From contig NZ_JBOFQF010000035.1 of NCBI RefSeq assembly GCF_051660745.1, positions 119,886-183,885 on the forward strand: DNA of 64,000 nt, in the 5' to 3' direction. The notes under the pieces are model-generated. The model was given only the letters and a program-made list of their open reading frames with translations. It ran no database searches and was not told the DNA's origin. A program made the translations under genes and the position numbers. The stretch comes from Segniliparus sp051660745. Lineage in GTDB: Bacteria > Actinomycetota > Actinomycetes > Mycobacteriales > Mycobacteriaceae. Of this stretch, positions 41,306 through 48,830 are shown piece by piece (within the stretch, counting starts at the first letter, position 1; the number at the start of each line of letters is the position of its first letter).

Positions 41306-41676
41306 TCTGGGTTCCTCCATTCGAACAGCTCCCTGAGCTCTTGGATGATCTGCGGGCGGGCGAGGTTCCCGTCAGTAGCTCCGAGAACGAGGCCCGCGGC
41401 TTTCTCGGGGTCGAAGTCGTCGCGCAACACATGGTTGTTCAGATCGAGGAACAGGCATGTCGCGGTCCACGCGGTGATCTTGTTCCCGAAGGCGAAGGGC
41501 TCCGTGAACGCTATGAAGAAGAGGAGCGCCGCCGCCCGCTCGAACAAGTCCATGCCGTAGATAGCGGCGTGTTCGAACAGGGCCGTGCTCAACGCGCCCG
41601 AGTCCCGCACCGTCAAATGCCAGCGGCATGCGACCCGACCCGCCCAAAACACGTCGTCCTCCGTGAGGAACCGCAT
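41302..41676 (-). CDS. Doc/Fic-like protein with degenerate active site
   Basis: A 124-residue protein the size of the Doc toxin. Residues 58-70 (TEPFAFGNKITAW) align with the Fic/Doc loop (H-P-F-x-x-G-N-K-R-T), followed by the typical TCLFLDLNNH helix. The catalytic His is replaced by Glu59, the acidic residue by Phe63 and the Arg by Ile67, so AMP or phosphate transfer is unlikely by the usual mechanism. It is preceded by a ribbon-helix-helix antitoxin-like gene that overlaps it by one base, the standard Phd/Doc-style order. Confidence 0.65.
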   Translation of the reverse strand: MRFLTEDDVFWAGRVACRWHLTVRDSGALSTALFEHAAIYGMDLFERAAALLFFIAFTEPFAFGNKITAWTATCLFLDLNNHVLRDDFDPEKAAGLVLGATDGNLARPQIIQELRELFEWRNPE

Positions 41677-41909
41677 CACAACCCCTCCTCCACGGCGCTG
41701 TCGCCAGCGTTCAGGAGGAGGCCGTAGACGGCCAGCCGTGAGCGGTCCACGATCCTGCTGGTCGCTTCGGCCGCGGCGAGACGGTCCTCCACAGCCCGCG
41801 TCACAGCTCCCGAGAGGAAAGACTCTGCGGAGGAGTGCTCGCTCGACTCCACCGCAGCGCGAAGCTTCGCGTGCTCCTCCTCGGTCAATTCGATCTTGAA
41901 CACAGCCAT
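41676..41909 (-). CDS. Ribbon-helix-helix antitoxin-like protein
   Basis: A 77-residue protein: AVFKIELTEEEHAKLRAAVE then SAESFLSGAVTRAVEDRL, a beta strand and helix pair of the RHH class, followed by a C-terminal helix that would bind a toxin partner. The ATG overlaps the stop of the zinc-ribbon gene upstream and its stop overlaps the Doc-like start. It probably represses its own operon. Confidence 0.7.
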   Translation of the reverse strand: MAVFKIELTEEEHAKLRAAVESSEHSSAESFLSGAVTRAVEDRLAAAEATSRIVDRSRLAVYGLLLNAGDSAVEEGL

Positions 41910-42247
41910 CAGTCGTTCTCTTCCTTCTCGCACTGGTCGCAGCGTGTCCGTAGCGGTCCCCGCTCTTTCCGAAGCCGCCCCGCGGCGCCGCATTCTTCGC
42001 ACGTCGCCGCTGATTTCCGCCGTGCCGCGTGGACGAGCTCGCGAGCCTGGTCGAGAACCCCCGAGGGGATAGTTTTGATGTCGGGGCGGGCGCGCAGCTC
42101 ACCGAACTTCTCCTCGATCCCACGCCATCGAAGATCGGGGGCTATCTCCCGCATCTTCTGATCGAGCTCCAGAAGGATGTGGAGCCAGCCCGGTCCGACG
42201 CTCGCGCAGTTCCCCCAATACGGATGCCTGAAATCGATCTTGCTCAT
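41909..42247 (-). CDS. Zinc-ribbon protein, tandem paralogue B
   Basis: A 112-residue protein: IDFRHPYWGNCASVGPGWLH, RWRGIEEKFGELRA, and a C-terminal TCEECG...RCDQC zinc ribbon. It is clearly homologous along its whole length to the gene just upstream. The E-K-F-G-x-L-R-A motif occurs in a widespread unnamed family that I cannot assign a function. The ATG overlaps the upstream stop. Confidence 0.65.
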   Translation of the reverse strand: MSKIDFRHPYWGNCASVGPGWLHILLELDQKMREIAPDLRWRGIEEKFGELRARPDIKTIPSGVLDQARELVHAARRKSAATCEECGAAGRLRKERGPLRTRCDQCEKEEND

Positions 42248-42585
42248 GGCTTGCTCTCCGAATCGCATGTGTCGCAGAGGGTTCGGCCCCAGGCGTGCTC
42301 TTTCCGCATCCTGCCCGGTTCCCCGCATTTCTCGCAGGTCTTCCAGGCTTGCTCCTCCGCGGCGTCGGTCAGTTGGTGCGCGCGCTCACGAACCTCATCG
42401 GGTGTGTCCTCGCCGAAAAACAGGTAGGCGCGCAAGCCTCCGAATTTCTCCTTGATCTGCGACCATCGGAACCCTGGAGCCTCCTCGCGGAGCTTCTTGT
42501 CGAGTTCCAGGACGATGCCGTGCCATCCTGGTCCGACATCGCTGTACGAACCCCAATACGGGTCGGTGAAATCAATCTCAGTCAT
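42244..42585 (-). CDS. Zinc-ribbon protein, tandem paralogue A
   Basis: A 113-residue protein: IDFTDPYWGSYSDVGPGWHG, RWSQIKEKFGGLRAYLFFGE, and a C-terminal TCEKCG...LCDTC zinc ribbon. It overlaps paralogue B by four bases. The two copies share both domains but differ enough to be an old duplication or two specificity variants. Its ATG overlaps the stop of the small ribbon-helix-helix gene upstream. Confidence 0.65.
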   Translation of the reverse strand: MTEIDFTDPYWGSYSDVGPGWHGIVLELDKKLREEAPGFRWSQIKEKFGGLRAYLFFGEDTPDEVRERAHQLTDAAEEQAWKTCEKCGEPGRMRKEHAWGRTLCDTCDSESKP

Positions 42586-42746
42586 CGGACGTTCTCCTTC
42601 CGTTGTTGGAACGCGGCGTCGAGGGCGGCTTGTCGGATGAAATCCACTGGCTCAACGCCGTCGTGCTGAGCGGCTTCCCTGATCCAATCGAGTTCGTGAT
42701 CACTGAGCATGAGCACGAACGGGTTCGTTCTCGGCAAAGGCTCCAT
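42582..42746 (-). CDS. Small ribbon-helix-helix/DUF1778-like protein
   Basis: A 54-residue protein: NPFVLMLSDHELDWIREAA then VEPVDFIRQAALDAAFQQR. Strand plus helix pair fits the RHH antitoxin class. It lies two bases after the lipoprotein stop and overlaps the zinc-ribbon gene downstream by ATGA. It is probably a DNA-binding regulator or antitoxin for the cluster. Confidence 0.6.
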   Translation of the reverse strand: MEPLPRTNPFVLMLSDHELDWIREAAQHDGVEPVDFIRQAALDAAFQQRKENVR

Positions 42747-42748
42747 GA

Positions 42749-43684
42749 TCAGTTCGGCTCGGTCATGGGGCGGGTGGCGCAGCCTTGTCCGCTGGATGTG
42801 ACGTCGAGGCAGATTGTGGCCGGAATTCGCTTCACCAGTTTGTTGATCGTGGTGACGACGACGTTCCCGTTCTCGACCGACGTGACGATTCCAGCGATTT
42901 TCTTGTCCCGACTTTCCGTCCACACTGGGGCGCCGAGGATTTCAGGAACAGCTCTCGCAACGTCTTCGGGACGCACGATGAAGGAGTTGTTCGCCGTGGT
43001 GGTCCTCGCTGTTCCGCACCCGACTCTGCTGACGCTGAGTTCTGGTCTGGTTGCGGAGTAGCCCCAGCACAATCTCGGTGCGCCGTACTTGTCGATCCAG
43101 CTAGAGGCGTCGTTGGCGACCTCTTCGGAGATTCTGACTTGTCCGTTCGGGAGGACGCCGAGCGACCCGAACTCGCTTGGTTGGGTCTCGACCCATATGA
43201 TCGACACGTCGGGATCTCCTGGGACGTTGTGGAGCGGGCCACCCGCGACGACGTGCCCGATCAGGACGTTCGTCATGCCGTCGACGACGGCTGATTTGCC
43301 TCGGGGCACGTAGAGGACATGGACCTCGGCCTTGTTGGGGGCGCAGCGTCCTGCGGTGAGGATGCCCATCCGTCCGTCGAACTCCCCCGACATGGCGACA
43401 ACCCAACCAGCGGTGCAGGTCTTCGCGTCCGCCCCGGTCCCGATCGTGATGGGAGATCCTGGGACGAGCTGGTCAATGGACCTGGCGACCTCCGCCTTCT
43501 CCCGCGCGTCCTGCGCGGCCTGCTCGTCCTGCGTGTTCGCGGCGGGAACCGGGGCGGGGCTCCTCACACCGCCACGTTGGCACGAGGTCAAAGCCAAGAC
43601 TGTGGCGAGACAGCTCATAGTGGCCACCGCTGTGAAGAACGTGCTCATCAACGCGGTTCGCTGCGGAAGGGTGAAGGTTCGCAT
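42749..43684 (-). CDS. Lipoprotein with inactive trypsin-like protease domain
   Basis: A 311-residue protein. The lipobox LTSC (Cys35) ends a long signal sequence, so it is membrane-anchored outside the cell. From residue 75 it has a trypsin-like fold: CTAGWVVAMSGEFDGRMG, then LTAGRCAP where active enzymes have TAGHC, DPDVSIIWV matching the catalytic-Asp strand, and EILGAPVW where active enzymes have GDSGAPV. His is Arg113 and Ser is Leu, so catalysis is lost while the fold and a Cys90-Cys114 pair remain. It is therefore likely a binding protein. The ATG at 43684 has GGAGG upstream. Confidence 0.7.
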   Translation of the reverse strand: MRTFTLPQRTALMSTFFTAVATMSCLATVLALTSCQRGGVRSPAPVPAANTQDEQAAQDAREKAEVARSIDQLVPGSPITIGTGADAKTCTAGWVVAMSGEFDGRMGILTAGRCAPNKAEVHVLYVPRGKSAVVDGMTNVLIGHVVAGGPLHNVPGDPDVSIIWVETQPSEFGSLGVLPNGQVRISEEVANDASSWIDKYGAPRLCWGYSATRPELSVSRVGCGTARTTTANNSFIVRPEDVARAVPEILGAPVWTESRDKKIAGIVTSVENGNVVVTTINKLVKRIPATICLDVTSSGQGCATRPMTEPN

Positions 43685-43689
43685 CAAGA

Positions 43690-43851
43690 TCACGCCTCCT
43701 TCACGTATTGAATGATGGCTTTGCGCTCGGACTCCCGCACGACGTCGAGGCGGCGCCAGCCCTCCCGACCCAACGAGTTCGACTTCTGCTCGATGTCCAT
43801 GTCCAGAGTCGAGGTGTTCTTGATGATCACGGTCTTGAACTGCTTGGCCAT
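43690..43851 (-). CDS. Small DUF4177-like protein
   Basis: A 53-residue protein: AKQFKTVIIKNTSTLDMDIE then LGREGWRRLDVVRESERKAI. The G-x-E-G-W-R-x-L-D-V-V core resembles DUF4177, a small beta-alpha fold of unknown role. It is the first gene of the minus-strand cluster, directly downstream of the tandem ACTTATAAGT sites. Confidence 0.6.
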   Translation of the reverse strand: MAKQFKTVIIKNTSTLDMDIEQKSNSLGREGWRRLDVVRESERKAIIQYVKEA

Positions 43852-43922
43852 TGGTGTTCCTCTTCGTGCGGCGGTGGTGTGGTGGTGTTTGGCCTGGTGG
43901 CGGCCACCTCGACATCGTATCC

Positions 43923-43932
43923 ACTTATAAGT
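43923..43932. promoter_or_regulatory. Operator 1, ACTTATAAGT
   Basis: A perfect 10-bp palindrome in the divergent region between the Xre regulator and the large minus-strand cluster. Its A+T core could also serve as a -10 element. Confidence 0.7.
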
Positions 43933-43942
43933 CAATTTGTCT

Positions 43943-43952
43943 ACTTATAAGT
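43943..43952. promoter_or_regulatory. Operator 2, ACTTATAAGT
   Basis: An exact second copy of operator 1. The two centres are 20 bases apart, about two helical turns, as expected for cooperative binding by a Xre-type repressor dimer. Confidence 0.7.
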
Positions 43953-43990
43953 CACTGCGTCAGGATCGGGGGCGCGGCCATCCTGGACAC

Positions 43991-44308
43991 ATGAGCACGT
44001 CCAGCAGGAAAGCGGCGGAAACCGACAGGGCGCTCGAAGCACGGCTCGCCGCCCAAGCCGAGAAGGTGGACGTCGCCTCGCTCGCCATCGAGCTCGGACG
44101 CGTCAGAGTCGCAAAGAAGCTCACCCTCGACAACCTCGAAGCCCGCACAGGCATCCCACGCAACACCATCTCGCGCTACGAGCACGGCAAACTCAACCCC
44201 ACCGCCAAAGCCCTCCTCAAGTTGAGCATCGGACTGGAGGAGAACATCAGCGAACTCGTCAAACCCCTCGACCACCTCCCCAAGACCGCCGCGACAGCGG
44301 AAAACTAG
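43991..44308 (+). CDS. Xre-family (cI-like) repressor of the island cluster
   Basis: A 105-residue protein with a central Xre HTH (LAIELGRVRVAKKLTLDNLE, RTGIPRNTISRYEHGKLNPT). Such one-domain proteins act like phage cI or antitoxin repressors. It starts about 40 bases after the second ACTTATAAGT palindrome and faces the minus-strand cluster, so it probably represses both directions. It ends with a four-base overlap against the convergent double-HTH gene. Confidence 0.75.
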   Translation: MSTSSRKAAETDRALEARLAAQAEKVDVASLAIELGRVRVAKKLTLDNLEARTGIPRNTISRYEHGKLNPTAKALLKLSIGLEENISELVKPLDHLPKTAATAEN

Positions 44309-45432
44309 CTGCGCCTCTCCTGTAGCAGTGCGATGGTTTCGCCGAGCGTCGAGTCGGGGGTGAGGCCGAGCTGGTCGTGGGACTTCCATCCCCAACCGTC
44401 CCGTAGTTGCCCGTCCCTGTGCCCGAGGAGCTGGATTTTCCCCGCGTCGTCTTGGAAGACGGCCAAGAGGGAACCGCCCGCTGGGGTTTGCGCCCCGAGC
44501 CAGGACATGGGGTCGGTGGACAACGCGGCGACGATCAGCCTGCCCGCCCCCTCTGTGGATTCGGGGAGGAGGGGGAAGAGCTCTCGTCTGAGCGCGGCCC
44601 GCACCGCGGGGTCGTCATTGCCGACCGTGTTCGGGGGTTTTGGGGTGAGGACCGCGGCGAGGGCGCGGAAGAGCAGTTCGCGGCGTGTCGCGTCGGTCGG
44701 CCTGATCTGATAGCGGATCGAGTACACCAGCTCCCCGTCCATCACCACCCTTGCCTCGACATGGGTGTGGACGTGCCGTTCCGCATACGCGTAGGAGAGC
44801 ATGCGCGCCGCCAGCCTGGTCGGGTCGAGCCCGTCCGCGGCGTCGGGACCGGCCAGGTCTCCTTGCGGGGAGTAGAACGTGGAGGGCTGCGCCGCGAACC
44901 GCACGAGCTCGTCGTTCTCGTACTCCCACGGGAACACCAACACCAGGTGCAGCGCGGGATCATCGTCACGTCTCTTCGGATTGTCGGGGCTCGGGCCGCG
45001 AGGCCCGGGGGCGGGCCTGATATCGACGGCGGCGACCACGTCCATCAGGTCGGCGCCCAGAATCTCCGCCATCGCCTCGGACTGCTCCACGCTCGCCACC
45101 GCGACGCCGCGCTCCCACCGAGACACATGCGCCTGGGAGACGCCCAGCTTTTTCGCCAACGCGCGTTGGCTCAACCCTGCGCGGGCGCGCAGCATCACCA
45201 ATCCTGAAGCCCCTTCGAGGGGTTGGAAGAGGTCTTCCACCTCCAGGCCGAGCAGGACCGCGAGCCGTTTCACCTTCGCGGGCGTCGGGACGACCCCCTG
45301 GTCCTCCCACAGGGCGACCATGTCGGGGCTCGCCCCCGTGTCGCGGGCGAGAGCGGCCCTGGTGAGGCCCGCGTGTTCGCGGGCCTCCCGCAGCCGCGCG
45401 GCGTCGAACACGCCCGTGGGTCGCACTGGCAC
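44305..45432 (-). CDS. Double Xre HTH protein with unknown C-terminal domain
   Basis: About 375 residues. Two Xre HTH domains follow each other: LREAREHAGLTRAALARDTG with MVALWEDQG, then MLRARAGLSQRALAKKLGVS with HVSRWERG. A linker and a 230-residue alpha/beta domain without recognised motifs (LHLVLVFPWEYENDELVRFA, HVHTHVEARVVMDGELVYSI) follow. I prefer the GTG at 45432, which has GAGAGGAG 6 bases upstream, over the TTG at 45459. It is convergent with the cI-like gene. Its role may be sensing plus regulation; targets are not evident. Confidence 0.65.
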   Translation of the reverse strand: MPVRPTGVFDAARLREAREHAGLTRAALARDTGASPDMVALWEDQGVVPTPAKVKRLAVLLGLEVEDLFQPLEGASGLVMLRARAGLSQRALAKKLGVSQAHVSRWERGVAVASVEQSEAMAEILGADLMDVVAAVDIRPAPGPRGPSPDNPKRRDDDPALHLVLVFPWEYENDELVRFAAQPSTFYSPQGDLAGPDAADGLDPTRLAARMLSYAYAERHVHTHVEARVVMDGELVYSIRYQIRPTDATRRELLFRALAAVLTPKPPNTVGNDDPAVRAALRRELFPLLPESTEGAGRLIVAALSTDPMSWLGAQTPAGGSLLAVFQDDAGKIQLLGHRDGQLRDGWGWKSHDQLGLTPDSTLGETIALLQERRS

Positions 45433-45592
45433 GCGCGGCTCCTCTCGGCTGGTGTTCAACCGACGATAACAGATACCTAATCTTGAAACCTCGACGATTG
45501 TCAGACCCCGTTGCTAGCGTCATGTCCAGAATCAAAATCTAGGAGAACCACACGACCCGCCATCCCTGAACCCGCCCCTGGAACGAAAGAAA

Positions 45593-45614
45593 CCGCGAAG
45601 CGGGAACTTCGCGG
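45593..45614 (+). terminator. Hairpin between the regulator and the mobile module
   Basis: CCGCGAAG and CTTCGCGG pair perfectly around CGGGAA; flanking GAAAGAAA and CCTTTCC extend the imperfect pairing. It lies in the promoter-side gap, so it may be a terminator or an element-end structure. Confidence 0.4.
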
Positions 45615-45785
45615 CCTTTCCATCATTGCCCCTATTCCGAGTTGACGCTCGAAGGGGCGAAGCGCCCAGGCCGAAGCCCGGACCAATATTCCGTAACAAA
45701 CCCCGCAGGAAGGGGCAATCTTGAGTCTAACACGCCCGAAACCAGAACAAGCACCCCCACACCCACGACAGAGACGAGGACTCCG

Positions 45786-46739
45786 ATGAGCCCCGCCGTC
45801 AAGGGCGGAAAGCCCTCGGGACTTTCTCCCGCCGTCGCGGAGCGGATCGCCAACTACACGCCGAGGAAAATCTCGCCAGACGTGTGGACCGTCATCGCCC
45901 CGTTCGTGCGCTCCACGGTCACGGACTTCGCGGCTATCTGCGTCCGCGCCGTCGACTACTCGCTCCCTCCAACGACACGGCTGGTCGCCTGGTGCCACAA
46001 CCAGGGCTACCCGTTGGAGCGAGCCGTGGTGCTCGACCGCCACACCATCGCGTTGTTCGTCGAAGACTACTACAAAGTCAGAACGCTCCGCACGCGTAGG
46101 AACATTCGGTCGGCGCTGATGCGGATAGGCAGGGTCTTGGTGCCAGAGGCGTACCCGCAGCCCCTGCCCCCCATAGCCAAAAGCCCTGTGGCCGCCCCGT
46201 ACACCACGGCGGAGCAGGCCGCTTTGCGGTCTTGGGCGCGTGGTGGCAGGACAACGTACAGGAGGGAGCAGTCCGCCTTGCTCCTCGCCCTGGGGATCGG
46301 AGCCGGGTTGACGCGCGCCGACGTCGAACACCTTCTCGTCAAACACGTCACCGTGGATCAAGACGGCGTGCTCATCGACATCGTCGGCGGCAGGCATCCC
46401 CGCATGGTTCCTATGCTGCGCGACTGGGAGCAAGCCGTCGTCGACGTCGTGAACTCGGGGCGCGACCCCGACACCTACTTGGTGCTGCCCCGAGCGAAGT
46501 CAAGGTCGAAAAACCTGACGAACACGCATAAAGTCTACGGTGCGGGAGCCCCCTCCACGATACGGATGAGAGCCACCTGGATGGCTGCGCACCTTGTGAA
46601 CGGGGTGCCGATAAAAGCGTTCCTCGACGCCTCGGGCATCGGAAACCTCGAGAGCGCGGAAAGAATCCTGTCGATCCTGCCCGACCCCGACCCCGTGGTG
46701 GCGCGGAGGGCGTTGCGCGGGGAGGCGGGCTGGACGTGA
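45786..46739 (+). CDS. Tyrosine-recombinase-like protein lacking the nucleophile
   Basis: A 317-residue protein. An N-terminal helical region (SAVCVRAVDY-like core-binding part around residues 40-120) is followed by a catalytic-like domain: LLLALGIGAGLTRADVEHLL places one Arg, and RATWMAAHLVNGVPIKAFLD with ASGI matches the second Arg box and the following helix of phage integrases. The box His is absent and the C-terminal helix (LESAERILSIL) has no Tyr, so strand cleavage is doubtful. ATG has a GACGAGGA ribosome site. It overlaps the transposase start (GTGA), so both are made from one message. Confidence 0.6.
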   Translation: MSPAVKGGKPSGLSPAVAERIANYTPRKISPDVWTVIAPFVRSTVTDFAAICVRAVDYSLPPTTRLVAWCHNQGYPLERAVVLDRHTIALFVEDYYKVRTLRTRRNIRSALMRIGRVLVPEAYPQPLPPIAKSPVAAPYTTAEQAALRSWARGGRTTYRREQSALLLALGIGAGLTRADVEHLLVKHVTVDQDGVLIDIVGGRHPRMVPMLRDWEQAVVDVVNSGRDPDTYLVLPRAKSRSKNLTNTHKVYGAGAPSTIRMRATWMAAHLVNGVPIKAFLDASGIGNLESAERILSILPDPDPVVARRALRGEAGWT

Positions 46740-48631
46740 CCGTTCACCAAGAGGACGCGGAGCTCGAACGCAAGATCGTCGAGCTGCTGCCCTCCAGCTC
46801 TGGAGCGCGCACACGTAAGGGCTGGCATTCGACTGGGACCGTCGAGCTCGCCGCCAAGCTGGTGGACGCCTCAGGCGTCGTGGAGAAAGCCCATGAGTGG
46901 CGGTGTCAGGACGACGCCTGGTCGAGGGCGAAGCGCCCGGTCAAGGACGAGCAGCGCGACCCTGGCTTCGGGAAACGTGGCGGGCGCCCAGCCATGTTCA
47001 CCACCCGCCAAGTCCTCATTATTATGCTCCTGCACTCAGTGACCGGTGAGCCCCTGTTGATCAAGGAGCTGGCTACAACCGTCCATGAGCGTTTGAACCC
47101 CAGGAGTCGGGAACTGCTCGGCCTCCCTGCCGATCCCAGCGATATGAACTGTGGCCAGGTGTACACGAACTTCCGCAGGGCGCTCCGCAGGTTCCTCGAC
47201 GCCATCGACTCAGCCCCCCACAGCACGGGAAGAAGGCTGCGGTACTCGGAGGTGTTGCGCATTCGGGCGATGCGCGCCGAGGAGTCCGAGAACCTCGCGG
47301 AAAAGTCCAGCCGAGGCAGTTGGGTCGCCAATCAACTGCTCCACATGACGTACCTCTACCTCCCGAAAGAAGTCCGCGCCAACTGGCGGGGCACGATCTC
47401 GGTGGACGGGACGGCGGTCCCAGTGTGGGGGAAAGCTGGTTCACCTGGTGCGAAAAAACGCACCCTTGACTCGATGTGCTCCCCCGAGTTCGACGCGGGA
47501 TGGCACTCTCGAACCGCGGAGGACCACAACGGCGAGAAGAACAAGGACCACAACGGCGACAAGGGCCGCAAACGCCTTAAACGAACCCAGGAAGAGTTCA
47601 AATGGGCGTACGAGGCGACCATCGCGGTGATGGCCGAAGACCCTGACTGTGTGACAGACTTCCCGAAACTCGCGCTGTCCGTGAGCCTGGAGAAGCCAGC
47701 GGGGAGGGTCGCTGAGAACGCGATGGTGTGCGTCGGAGCGATTGTGGACCGCGGCCTCCCGATCAACTACTTTGTCGGGGACCGGGCGTACCTCCCTCAC
47801 TCCGATGTCGACAAACTCCAAGGACCGCTCAAAGCACTCGGGTACAAGTTCGTCGCGGATTTAAGATCCGACCAGCTCGGAATCCAAGGCCAACACGCGG
47901 GGGCACTACTGGTTGAGGGGACTTGGTACTGCCCGAGCATGCCGACCGCTCTGATCGAAGCCAGTATCGACCACCTGAACAAGAAGATCAGCGACGACAC
48001 GTATCAGCGGTTGATCGACGCGCGGCGCGACTACATGTTGCAGACCAAGGAGAAAGCGGATTCGAACGGCGTTGTGCAGATGCGGTGTCCCGCGATGGGG
48101 CCGAACCCCACGGTCGATTGCCCCTTGAAACCTCAGAAGCAGACATCGGTCGGTCTCGGGATCCCGAAGCTCCGCACCAAGATCATCAAACCCCCGAAGC
48201 ATCCCGACAGGATCTGCTCGAACCGTTCGTCGGTCGCGTTCGGCCCCGACGCGGGGGCGAACGAAGCGGGGTTGAAGTACGGACAAGCTGTCCCGTACCG
48301 CAGCAAGGAGTGGCACACGTTGTACCAGACGCCGCGCAGCACCATCGAGGGGTTGAACGCGATGGTCAAAGACGAGGGGAAGGGCGCTCTCGGAAGCGCT
48401 GGACGCAGAAGAGCGCGCGGCTACACCTTCCAGTCTTTGTGCGTGGCCGTCCTATTGGCAGGCGCGAACATCAGGATGATCGACAGTTTCCTCGCCAAAC
48501 CGATCAAGACCACCGCCGAGCGGATCGTCGCCCGCACAGACAGGAGGCGAAGGAAGCAGACTCTCGACTCCTACCGTCAACGAGCCAACGCTCCCCCGCT
48601 GGTCGGTCCCGCCGCCGAGGCCGCGAACTAG
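46736..48631 (+). CDS. Large DDE-type transposase
   Basis: A 631-residue protein with DDE transposase landmarks: TISVDGTAVPVWG (first Asp near residue 223), YFVGDRAYLP (second Asp near 348) and RSTIEGLNAMVKDEGKG (Glu near 537). An N-terminal DNA-binding part (RRGGRPAMFT-type region, then LRIRAMRAEES) precedes it and an Arg-rich tail follows. The order fits the IS4/IS1182 superfamily, but the length is large. It is coupled to the recombinase-like gene upstream. I could not find terminal inverted repeats by eye. Confidence 0.7.
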   Translation: MTVHQEDAELERKIVELLPSSSGARTRKGWHSTGTVELAAKLVDASGVVEKAHEWRCQDDAWSRAKRPVKDEQRDPGFGKRGGRPAMFTTRQVLIIMLLHSVTGEPLLIKELATTVHERLNPRSRELLGLPADPSDMNCGQVYTNFRRALRRFLDAIDSAPHSTGRRLRYSEVLRIRAMRAEESENLAEKSSRGSWVANQLLHMTYLYLPKEVRANWRGTISVDGTAVPVWGKAGSPGAKKRTLDSMCSPEFDAGWHSRTAEDHNGEKNKDHNGDKGRKRLKRTQEEFKWAYEATIAVMAEDPDCVTDFPKLALSVSLEKPAGRVAENAMVCVGAIVDRGLPINYFVGDRAYLPHSDVDKLQGPLKALGYKFVADLRSDQLGIQGQHAGALLVEGTWYCPSMPTALIEASIDHLNKKISDDTYQRLIDARRDYMLQTKEKADSNGVVQMRCPAMGPNPTVDCPLKPQKQTSVGLGIPKLRTKIIKPPKHPDRICSNRSSVAFGPDAGANEAGLKYGQAVPYRSKEWHTLYQTPRSTIEGLNAMVKDEGKGALGSAGRRRARGYTFQSLCVAVLLAGANIRMIDSFLAKPIKTTAERIVARTDRRRRKQTLDSYRQRANAPPLVGPAAEAAN

Positions 48632-48652
48632 CCACTCCGAGAGGAGTGGCTA
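48629..48652 (+). terminator. Hairpin containing the transposase stop codon
   Basis: TAGCCACTCC and GGAGTGGCTA form a perfect 10-bp stem around GAGA. The TAG stop of the transposase is the first three bases of the stem, so the structure could end transcription or limit read-through. No T tract follows. Confidence 0.55.
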
Positions 48653-48714
48653 CAGGTCGTCGGGCAAATCCGAAAAACCAGTCTTCCAGCGGTGAAAACC
48701 GAGCCCCGAACAGC

Positions 48715-48752
48715 AAAAATCCTCCCCCGATCAATCTCGGGGGAGGATTTTT
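48715..48752. terminator. Strong bidirectional terminator
   Basis: AAAAATCCTCCCCCGA and TCGGGGGAGGATTTTT form a perfect 16-bp stem with a 6-base loop and T tracts on both strands. It isolates the mobile module from the tRNA gene. Confidence 0.85.
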
Positions 48753-48830
48753 GTCTATCCATCGCAACAGCGAGCCGCCGTCATGAGGTTCTGCAACTAA
48801 GACCAGCTCAGTAATGCAAACAACCCTGAG

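Noticed and set aside
45460..48830. Terminal inverted repeats of the transposase module
   Set aside because: I compared the sequence around 45.5-45.8 kb with 48.6-48.8 kb by eye and found hairpins at each side but no matching inverted ends; a computed alignment is needed.
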